Of a stretch of DNA of 21,859 nt, positions 5,069 to 10,544 are shown piece by piece. Position 1 is the stretch's first letter, and every line of letters begins with the position of its first letter. This DNA comes from a virus: positions 1 through 21,859 of the IMG/VR virus record IMGVR_UViG_3300010373_000459; one strand, given 5' to 3'. The notes under the pieces were generated by a model. That model saw only the letters and a list, made by a program, of their open reading frames with translations, was not told the origin of the DNA and did not search any database. Both the position numbers and the translations under genes were made by a program.

Positions 5069-5587
5069 ATGGCAGGAAAATTTGTAACGTTTCTTCAGAA
5101 GGTAGGCCAGGACTTCAAGAAGGGCCTGAGCGTCATTCTTCCGATTGCAGAAGCCGCGGTACCGGTGATTGCAGTGGGCAATCCAGCACTTGCAGGCATC
5201 CTGCAAACCTCCATCGCTACAGTCATTGGCGTAGAGCAGAAGTTCGCCGCGATGGGACAGCAGACGGGAACCGGAACACAGAAATCGGCCGAAGCTCTGA
5301 CAATCCTTTACCCGGCGTTTGAGCAGATCTTCGCGCAATACGGCGTCCAGATCGACAAAGGCAACGTCGAAGCGTACATCGATGCGATCGTGGCAGCGCT
5401 GAACGCATTCCCGGCATTGCCGCAGCCGACCGATAAGCCGGCGCCCGCTGTGACTTCCCAGCAGTCCACGGCAACCATTCTGGACAACGTCACGGTTCCG
5501 GTCCAGGCGTCCAGCGTTCCGCCTCCGCCGCGTCCGAACGCAGCACCGGTTGCCGACGCAGACACAACCAACCAGGCGGCCGGGTAG
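5069..5587 (+). CDS. Hypothetical phage protein with hydrophobic core and Pro/Ala-rich tail, 172 aa
   Basis: The first 20 residues form a basic amphipathic helix (MAGKFVTFLQKVGQDFKKG). A long moderately hydrophobic stretch follows (about 21-60, including VIAVGNPALAGILQTSIATV), which might associate with the membrane. A helical region comes next. From about residue 117 a low-complexity tail rich in Pro, Ala, Thr and Val runs to the end, as in flexible linkers. No enzyme motif is visible. Placed just after the holin candidate, it may be a second membrane-active lysis component or a structural protein, but this is only positional. Confidence 0.65.
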   Translation: MAGKFVTFLQKVGQDFKKGLSVILPIAEAAVPVIAVGNPALAGILQTSIATVIGVEQKFAAMGQQTGTGTQKSAEALTILYPAFEQIFAQYGVQIDKGNVEAYIDAIVAALNAFPALPQPTDKPAPAVTSQQSTATILDNVTVPVQASSVPPPPRPNAAPVADADTTNQAAG

Positions 5588-5590
5588 AAC

Positions 5591-5797
5591 ATGAACAACG
5601 AACTCAAAACCAAGCTACTCGCCTTTATTGGCGCAATCGACGAGAACATTACCTCAAGCTCCATCGGATGGACCAAAGATGGAGTAAATTACGGGCTTAA
5701 CTTCAACCTGTACGCCGGAAATCTGACGATCAACGGCTCTTCCTACCGACCCGATCCACCGCCGGTAATAGTAGACGTCGCGCCAGAGGAAAAGTGA
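5591..5797 (+). CDS. Small hypothetical protein, 68 aa
   Basis: The start ATG is three bases after the preceding stop, with no strong Shine-Dalgarno. The product has an N-terminal helix, then a Gly/Asn/Tyr-rich segment suggesting beta strands (GVNYGLNFNLYAGNLTING), and a Pro- and Val-rich acidic end. There are no Cys and no membrane segment. The stop overlaps the lipoprotein gene's start (GTGA), so the two are probably translated together. I do not recognise the family. Confidence 0.6.
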   Translation: MNNELKTKLLAFIGAIDENITSSSIGWTKDGVNYGLNFNLYAGNLTINGSSYRPDPPPVIVDVAPEEK

Positions 5798-6054
5798 AAC
5801 GCCTTCTTCTCTGCTCCATCATCTTCCTCACGGGCTGCGCTACCAAGCATCCTCCGATAGTCGTTCTGCCCGGCGGAGGACTCGAGTACGCCTGTCCCAA
5901 AGGCGAGGATTGCAGCAAATATCCCGCGCCTCACTGGGAAGACGGCGGAACAAAGCCGGACCAGCTCACTCCTGCAGGTTGCCTGCTTCACAAGGTTGTA
6001 ACGCTGGGGCATACCGCGCAAGAGTGCAGGAAAACGAAAAGGAGTAAGCCATGA
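5794..6054 (+). CDS. Probable lipoprotein, 86 aa, cysteine-rich
   Basis: A GTG start overlaps the upstream stop. The N-terminus MKRLLLCSIIFLTGCATK is a textbook lipoprotein signal with lipobox LTGC and acceptor C15. The mature chain carries four more Cys and a Gly/Pro-rich stretch, with no transmembrane helix, so it should sit on the inner or outer membrane facing the periplasm. In phage lysis regions a small lipoprotein can be the outer-membrane spanin subunit. I see no matching inner-membrane coiled-coil partner, however, so a spanin role is only a possibility. It overlaps the next gene by ATGA. Confidence 0.7.
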   Translation: MKRLLLCSIIFLTGCATKHPPIVVLPGGGLEYACPKGEDCSKYPAPHWEDGGTKPDQLTPAGCLLHKVVTLGHTAQECRKTKRSKP

Positions 6055-6269
6055 ATCGAATCTCTGTCTTAGCTGTTCTGATGTTGTCCTTTGCCATGGT
6101 CAGCGAAGCAGGTGTGTTCTCCGGTGCAAAAGAAGTGGTCAAGGGGGCGGCGAAAGATACGGCCGTGGCCGTGAAGACCGTCAGCTATCCAGCCCGGCAC
6201 CCAAAGAAAGCAGCCAAGGCCACCGGTAAGGGAGTGAAAGCGTCTGCCAAGGCGGTAGCGAAGCTGTAA
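6051..6269 (+). CDS. Secreted Lys/Ala-rich basic peptide, histone H1-like tail
   Basis: The start has a strong AAAAGGAG upstream and overlaps the lipoprotein stop (ATGA). Residues 1-20 are a clear signal peptide ending SEA. The mature roughly 52 residues are almost only Lys, Ala, Val and Gly with repeating KxxAKxxx units (for example HPKKAAKATGKGVKASAKAV), as in histone H1 tails or cationic peptides. There are no acidic clusters and no Cys. An exported polycation could bind lipopolysaccharide, peptidoglycan or DNA and might help destabilise the outer membrane during lysis. This is inference from composition and context. Confidence 0.7.
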   Translation: MNRISVLAVLMLSFAMVSEAGVFSGAKEVVKGAAKDTAVAVKTVSYPARHPKKAAKATGKGVKASAKAVAKL

Positions 6270-6273
6270 TTCG

Positions 6274-6684
6274 ATGCGTGTAATCCTCGGTCTGACCTTT
6301 CTCGTCTCGTTTGCAAGCTGGAATGCAGCAGAGAACCGTCCAGACGTTCCCAAGCATCTCGTTTTGAACGGTGGAGAGTGGAATGTGTACCAAGTCCAGA
6401 AAGTTCAGGACACCGATAGCTGGCTTGGATATGCAGACTGCAAGACGCATTCAATCGAGGTAAAGAGCGACGAGACGGATTGGGATAAGGCTGACACCAT
6501 CGTTCACGAAGCCCTGCACGGATTCACCTGTGACGAAAAGGGCGACGTCCACAACGAAAAGTACGACAATGACGACCCCGACGAGCACCCAGGAATCTAC
6601 TTTGCCGCGGGAAGGATTGCCGACTTTATAGCTGACAATCCCCAGGCAGTTGAGTACATCCGGTGGGCGAGGACAAAGAAGTGA
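6274..6684 (+). CDS. Exported zincin-like metalloprotease candidate
   Basis: The 136-residue protein starts with a signal peptide (MRVILGLTFLVSFASWNAAE). Its core has DTIVHEALHGF with an intact HExxH zinc motif (H78, E79, H82) and downstream acidic and His residues (for example E104, H105) that could give the third ligand. A helical end follows. This is the minimal layout of small zincins; the substrate could be an envelope protein or peptidoglycan-linked protein. The Shine-Dalgarno is weak. Its stop overlaps the terminase small-subunit candidate by GTGA, so it ends the lysis-like cluster and leads into packaging. Proteolytic activity is predicted from the motif only. Confidence 0.7.
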   Translation: MRVILGLTFLVSFASWNAAENRPDVPKHLVLNGGEWNVYQVQKVQDTDSWLGYADCKTHSIEVKSDETDWDKADTIVHEALHGFTCDEKGDVHNEKYDNDDPDEHPGIYFAAGRIADFIADNPQAVEYIRWARTKK

Positions 6685-7031
6685 GTAACCAGCCGGAAGG
6701 CGTAAAGAAAACGTTGCGTGGTGGCCATTCGCCCGAAATAGGCAAGGACACGCGCATCAAGAAGGGCGAAGTCCGAAACCCTACAGGCAAGAACGGGCAG
6801 GACTTCATCACCAGGGCGTTCAGGGAAGTATTCGGCGATGTGGAGGCGACCGCAAAGGCCGTAAAGCAGATTATGAAGGGCAAAAGCGCGATTGCCAAAG
6901 TAATGCTTCTGGAGAAGGCGGCCGAAAGGCTCGAGGGAAAAGTGGCGCAGCCGGTCAAGGTTTCCGGTGAGTTGAATATCAGTTTAGCCGATGAGATCCG
7001 GAAGGCGCGGCAAAGGGCAGAAGAAGAGTGA
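6681..7031 (+). CDS. Candidate terminase small subunit (DUF5681-like)
   Basis: Starting at the GTG at 6681, which overlaps the upstream stop (GTGA), the product has 116 residues. The N-terminal part has TRIKKGEVRNPTGKN, the basic Gly/Asn/Pro signature of DUF5681 proteins, which often lie directly before large terminases. Helical segments and a charged C-terminus follow. In this position a DNA-recognition subunit that brings genomic DNA to the large terminase is the natural assignment, though a dedicated helix-turn-helix is not obvious. A longer in-frame GTG at 6663 would lie within the upstream gene. It overlaps the large subunit by GTGA. Confidence 0.7.
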   Translation: MSNQPEGVKKTLRGGHSPEIGKDTRIKKGEVRNPTGKNGQDFITRAFREVFGDVEATAKAVKQIMKGKSAIAKVMLLEKAAERLEGKVAQPVKVSGELNISLADEIRKARQRAEEE

Positions 7032-8566
7032 TTTGCGATACGCCAGATCAGGCGTCTGTCCAGCGAGAGATGATTGCTGACCTGATGCGCTACCGCTATG
7101 AGCCACTGAAGGCCATCAAGTATGGATTCAAGTGGGGCGAAGGCGAACTGGCCAACGAGACCGGGCCTCGGGCATGGCAGCGGAGGCAATTAGAGGAGCT
7201 CGGCGCCCATCTTCGTAATCCGGAAACCAGGTATAAGCCTTTTCGCAAGGCCGACTCGAGCGGCCACGGCATTGGTAAATCAGCCTTCATTAGCTGGATC
7301 ATCTGGTGGGGCCTTAGCACGTTTGAGGACTGCAAGGTCATTGTCATGGCTGGCACTGGAGACCAGCTCAAGACAAAAACGCAGCCCGAGGTAGCGAAGT
7401 GGTTCCGCATGGCCATCAATGCGGCGTGGTTTGAGGTAAACGTCACCAGCATCAAGGTGTTAGAGCCTGGGCATGAGACCAACTGGCGCTGCGACTTCAA
7501 TACATGGAGCGAGGAAAACCCGCAAGCTTCTGCCGGCGCGCACAATAAAGACAAGCGGCTGATTATCATCTACGACGAAGCCAGCGGAATCCATAATGAA
7601 ATCTGGAAAACTCAACAGGGCGCGCTGACCGATGACAACACCGAGATTATCTGGATAGCGTGCAGCCAATGCACGCGGAAGGACGGCGCTTTCTACGATG
7701 CCGTATTCGGTGTGGAGCGGCACCGCTGGAACCCGGAGGTCATAGATTCTCGCGAAGTTGAAGGCATCAACCTCGAGGAAATCAATCAGACCGTTGAGTT
7801 GTATGGCGAGGAATCAGACCACGTAAGAGTGCGTTACCGCGGCCTCTATCCGGTTGTAGGCGAAGGCAGTTTCATTCATCAGGAACTCATCAACCAAGCG
7901 CAGGAGCGCACAGGGGCAGCGCTATTTGATGAACCATTGATTGCCGGGGTTGATTTTGCCTGGGGTGGAGCAGATGAGAACGTTATCCGCTTCCGCAAAG
8001 GATTTGACGCTAAAACAATCAAGCCAATACGGATACGCGGTGAATTGACCCGCGATCCCGCAGTAATGGCCGGCCGAATCGTGGACGTTCTGAACACGAC
8101 CTATAACGGCCAAAAGGTTGACATGCTGTTTGCTGACGGATCAGGCGTTGGCGGGAATGCCGGCGCAGTAATGGCGCGAGTAAGGATGCTGGGCTTCACG
8201 AATGTTATGGAGGTCAACTTCGGGCACGACGCCTTGGACAATCAGCATTACGTTCTGCGCCGCGATGAGATGTGGGGCAAGATGAAAGACTGGCTGCGCG
8301 ATGGAGGAGCAATCGACAGAGATCCGGGGCTGGCGGCCGATCTTTCCAAGCCGATCTTGATGGGCGATAAAAAGCAGCGCATCAAGCTGGAACCCAAAGA
8401 CGTAATGAAAAGGCGTCTCTCAAAAATGGGCATTGATTCAGCCAGCCCGGACGATGCTGATGCGCTGGCGCTTACGTTTGCAATGCCGGTCTCTCTACCC
8501 CAAAAACCAAAAGCCCACGTTTCAGGATGGGCAGCGCCGTCAGGTGACGGTGGATGGATGGCATAG
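7028..8566 (+). CDS. terL: Terminase large subunit (packaging ATPase and nuclease)
   Basis: The 512-residue protein has an N-terminal packaging ATPase and a C-terminal RNase H-like nuclease. The Walker A variant is SSGHGIGKSA (77-86, K84), typical of this terminase branch. Walker B is LIIIYDE (178-184, D183-E184). The nuclease begins with GVDFAW (D309), continues with FADGSGVGG, and closes near the SPDDADALALTF motif with conserved Asp residues. It pumps DNA into the procapsid and cuts concatemers. The GTG start is four-base coupled to the small-subunit candidate. Length is close to the P22 enzyme (about 500 residues), although the sequence is not obviously of the P22 gp2 branch. Confidence 0.93.
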   Translation: MICDTPDQASVQREMIADLMRYRYEPLKAIKYGFKWGEGELANETGPRAWQRRQLEELGAHLRNPETRYKPFRKADSSGHGIGKSAFISWIIWWGLSTFEDCKVIVMAGTGDQLKTKTQPEVAKWFRMAINAAWFEVNVTSIKVLEPGHETNWRCDFNTWSEENPQASAGAHNKDKRLIIIYDEASGIHNEIWKTQQGALTDDNTEIIWIACSQCTRKDGAFYDAVFGVERHRWNPEVIDSREVEGINLEEINQTVELYGEESDHVRVRYRGLYPVVGEGSFIHQELINQAQERTGAALFDEPLIAGVDFAWGGADENVIRFRKGFDAKTIKPIRIRGELTRDPAVMAGRIVDVLNTTYNGQKVDMLFADGSGVGGNAGAVMARVRMLGFTNVMEVNFGHDALDNQHYVLRRDEMWGKMKDWLRDGGAIDRDPGLAADLSKPILMGDKKQRIKLEPKDVMKRRLSKMGIDSASPDDADALALTFAMPVSLPQKPKAHVSGWAAPSGDGGWMA

Positions 8567-8575
8567 GAGGAAATC

Positions 8576-8848
8576 ATGGAACAAAAAATCACGTCTGTTG
8601 AATCAAGCGGCAAGCGGTCCGAGCGCTCAAAAAAGACTCTCGACCACATCGAGATTCACCCCCGGCTGGGAGGCGGGGCTATTATCCGCCATCAGTACGC
8701 GGGCTACGAACACAAACCGGAGGACCACAACTTCAAGCAGGATCAGGGCGAAAAGTTTGCTGCGCACCTGGCGAAGCATACCGGCTTCCCGCTGAGCTCT
8801 GCGGACAGATCCAAGGCGTCTGAGACGGAAGAAGAAATCGAAGCATAA
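8576..8848 (+). CDS. Conserved small phage protein, 90 aa
   Basis: A strong AGGAGG (8565-8570) precedes the ATG. The product has a basic N-terminus, a central conserved-looking stretch HIEIHPRLGGGAIIRHQYAG, several His, and an acidic C-terminus. It resembles small proteins that lie between terminase and portal in other phages, with the pattern 'EIHPxxxGGxxxRHxY', but their function is not known to me. There is no membrane segment, and the His residues could bind metal. It opens a string of very short genes leading to the GroES-like gene. Confidence 0.7.
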   Translation: MEQKITSVESSGKRSERSKKTLDHIEIHPRLGGGAIIRHQYAGYEHKPEDHNFKQDQGEKFAAHLAKHTGFPLSSADRSKASETEEEIEA

Positions 8849-8861
8849 GGAGAATAGGATC

Positions 8862-9026
8862 ATGGCAAAAGGACAGCAACCCAAGCGCGGTATCGGCGGC
8901 ACGCTGGCCAATGCACGCAGCATCGCATCGAGCGAAAAGACCCAGAAGAAGAACATCGGCAAGGGTCTGCCCAGTACCTACTTCGGCAACTCAAAAGCCT
9001 GCAACACGGAGAAAGGCACGAAGTAG
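8862..9026 (+). CDS. Tiny basic protein, 54 aa
   Basis: AAGGAG at 8847-8852, nine bases upstream, sets the start. The product is Gly/Lys/Ser-rich (MAKGQQPKRGIGGTLANAR...), strongly basic, with one Cys and no hydrophobic core. It may be disordered or nucleic-acid-binding. The reading frame closes with TAG then TAA in tandem. The protein-like start, good ribosome site and packing between neighbours support a real gene; its function is unknown. Confidence 0.6.
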   Translation: MAKGQQPKRGIGGTLANARSIASSEKTQKKNIGKGLPSTYFGNSKACNTEKGTK

Positions 9027-9056
9027 TAAATCGCTGCAATAAAGGAGGAACTGAAC

Positions 9057-9188
9057 ATGTCTTGTGACGATAAAAACCAGAATCACAACTTCGAACATGC
9101 GGTTACCAATGAAGGCAACGTCATGTTCTGCAAGCAGTGCGGTGAAGTTCGCCCCCTCACCCTTCCAGTGACAGTAAAAGCCAGCTAA
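9057..9188 (+). CDS. Tiny zinc-finger-like protein, 43 aa
   Basis: A strong AGGAGG at 9043-9048 lies eight bases before the ATG. The product contains CKQC (C25, C28) plus an upstream C3 and two His (H10, H14), enough for one small zinc site, as in short zinc-ribbon or knuckle proteins. Nothing else is recognisable. It may be a small nucleic-acid- or protein-binding factor expressed with the packaging and head genes. Confidence 0.6.
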   Translation: MSCDDKNQNHNFEHAVTNEGNVMFCKQCGEVRPLTLPVTVKAS

Positions 9189-9190
9189 CA

Positions 9191-9355
9191 ATGCCTAAAT
9201 TCATCGAAGACAAGCTCAAGGCCGAATATGGTGAGAACAGCAAAGTGCCGTACAAGGTCATGAACAAGCTGGGCTACATGCGCGGGAACAAAGAAACGGC
9301 CAAAGGGCGCAAGGCCCAGCAGAAGCACGATAGAAAGCTGAGCGATCTGGCATGA
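9191..9355 (+). CDS. Tiny basic conserved phage protein, 54 aa
   Basis: The product MPKFIEDKLKAEYGENSKVP... is highly charged and mostly helical, with KVMNKLGYMRGNKETAKG in the middle. Short proteins with a similar start and 'PYKVMNKLGxMRGNK' core occur among phage structural genes, but their role is unknown to me. The gene starts two bases after the previous stop with little Shine-Dalgarno, so it may depend on upstream translation. The stop overlaps the next gene by ATGA. Confidence 0.65.
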   Translation: MPKFIEDKLKAEYGENSKVPYKVMNKLGYMRGNKETAKGRKAQQKHDRKLSDLA

Positions 9356-9471
9356 ACATCAAGGTTAGAGTCTGGCAGCGGGTCTATGCGGATAACCGCG
9401 TGCTCGTCGGCTATGTGTCGCCTTTACTGCGTGATACATACAGCGGCGGAATGATAGTGAGGAAGCCATGA
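9352..9471 (+). CDS. Tiny hypothetical protein, 39 aa
   Basis: The start overlaps the upstream stop (ATGA) and the end overlaps the next start (ATGA). The product (MNIKVRVWQRVYADNRVLVG...) is basic, with short beta-like segments and no motif. Support comes from coupling at both ends and a sensible amino-acid content. Function is unknown. Confidence 0.5.
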   Translation: MNIKVRVWQRVYADNRVLVGYVSPLLRDTYSGGMIVRKP

Positions 9472-9644
9472 ACGTGTCGGGATTGATTATTCCCGGTAAT
9501 TGGTATGAACCCATCAAGGCGGAGCCGGGCATGACGTTTCGCGTCATAGCTGGGGTTACTAAAACGCAATACAGCGGCGACTGGTCGATTGAGCCTGAGG
9601 CGGTCATTGCCGTCATTACGAGAGTTCATGAAAACCCAAGCTGA
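9468..9644 (+). CDS. Small hypothetical protein, 58 aa
   Basis: The ATG overlaps the preceding stop (ATGA) and has AGTGAGGAAG just upstream. The product looks beta-rich (GLIIPGNWYEPIKAEPG, then MTFRVIAGV and AVIAVITRV), like a small barrel, with no Cys and no signal peptide. The last 17 bases overlap the GroES-like gene's start at 9628. Its function is unknown; a virion or assembly protein is possible. Confidence 0.55.
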   Translation: MNVSGLIIPGNWYEPIKAEPGMTFRVIAGVTKTQYSGDWSIEPEAVIAVITRVHENPS

Positions 9645-10323
9645 AATCAAAGCTACCAGCCGCAAGCTGGACACATGGAAAAGCCCTCACTTCGGCGACG
9701 GTGGCTGGCATACCACTCCTGGCACTCAGGAGCATGTAACCGAGTGGGAGCCGCTCGGCGACCGCCTGCTGGTGCGCATTCTTCCGGACAAGTGGACGTC
9801 AGTAATCATCCGCGTCAATTCAGATCAGCAGGAAGCATACCGGCGCGGAGTGGTGATGAAGCTCGGCACCGGCTATCGCTTGCCAGATGACAAATCCGAG
9901 CGCCAGCCCTTCACGGTGCAAGTCGGCGATGAGGTAATCATCGGCCAATGGCACGACTGGCAGAGCGCGGATGCTGGATTTGGAGAAAATGTGGTCCTTT
10001 GCCGCGAGCCAGATGTCCGAGCGTTCTTCAGAAAGGGAGAGATGATCCAGTTACTTTACGATCGCGTTCTTTTAGAGCGCATTGAGCACGATGAAACCAT
10101 ATCCGGGATCATCATTCCCGATGAGGCCAAAGAAAAACCGCGCGAGTGCCGCGTGGTTGCCGTGGGCCCGGGCCACTTCGCCGGCGGAAGATTTGTTCCG
10201 GTGGACGTGAAGGCTGGCGACAAGGTTCTGATTGGAGAGTATGCGGGTTCCGAGTTCCAGCACGAAGGCCGGGAATATCTGGTAGTCAGGGAAGAAGAGA
10301 TCCAGGCGCGCATACCCGCATGA
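9628..10323 (+). CDS. Tandem GroES-like co-chaperonin (two Cpn10 domains)
   Basis: With the ATG at 9628 the product has 231 residues: a short polar N-terminus, then two Cpn10 folds. Domain 1 (about 41-134) begins EPLGDRLLVRILP and contains VQVGDEVIIGQW, but its mobile-loop region is degenerate. Domain 2 (about 140-229) is nearer to classical GroES: LLYDRVLLERIE, mobile loop ETISGIIIPDEAKEKP, VVAVGPG, VKAGDKVLIGEYAG and YLVVREEEI. GroES forms a heptameric lid on GroEL; phage versions such as T4 gp31 help fold coat protein. A fused pair resembles the chloroplast Cpn20 layout. No GroEL gene is present, so the host GroEL is the likely partner. The longer frame from 9589 overlaps the upstream gene more and adds nothing domain-like. 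Confidence 0.88.
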   Translation: MKTQAEIKATSRKLDTWKSPHFGDGGWHTTPGTQEHVTEWEPLGDRLLVRILPDKWTSVIIRVNSDQQEAYRRGVVMKLGTGYRLPDDKSERQPFTVQVGDEVIIGQWHDWQSADAGFGENVVLCREPDVRAFFRKGEMIQLLYDRVLLERIEHDETISGIIIPDEAKEKPRECRVVAVGPGHFAGGRFVPVDVKAGDKVLIGEYAGSEFQHEGREYLVVREEEIQARIPA

Positions 10324-10544
10324 TAAGCAGTGAATCTCAGGCCAAAAGAAAAGCCACCTACCCGGCAGATCACCAGCCGGGGATGAAAGTGCCTGAAGGC
10401 GGCTCAAACTGTTCCAAGTGCGAATACCTCAAAGATCGCTCTAAAGGCTTGTGCGGCAATAAGTATTTTGTGAAGTGGAACGGATCAGACAAGATTCCCG
10501 GCGACATCAATTCTTACTGCTCAGACTGGTTTGAATCGGCGTAA
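10320..10544 (+). CDS. Small four-cysteine phage protein, 74 aa
   Basis: The start ATG overlaps the chaperonin stop (ATGA). The product has four Cys (C31, C34, C45, C67) in the pattern CxxC-x10-C-x21-C, with KYFVKWNGSDKIPGDINSYC between them. It resembles small phage proteins found just before portal genes. The Cys could hold zinc or an iron-sulfur cluster (the spacing is loosely like small high-potential iron-sulfur proteins), but nothing in the sequence decides. It ends directly at the portal start (TAAATG). Confidence 0.65.
   Translation: MISSESQAKRKATYPADHQPGMKVPEGGSNCSKCEYLKDRSKGLCGNKYFVKWNGSDKIPGDINSYCSDWFESA

Noticed and set aside
6251-6261. GGCGGTAGCGA, almost identical to the core of the E. 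coli RfaH ops recruitment element
   Set aside because: It lies within the coding end of the Lys/Ala-rich peptide, about 5 kb downstream of the NusG-like gene. UpxY-type proteins are not known to use this sequence, and GC-rich Lys/Ala/Val codons make a chance match likely.
6663-6680. Upstream GTG start for the terminase small-subunit candidate
   Set aside because: It lies inside the preceding gene without a ribosome site, whereas the GTG at 6681 gives the same four-base overlap used throughout the operon.
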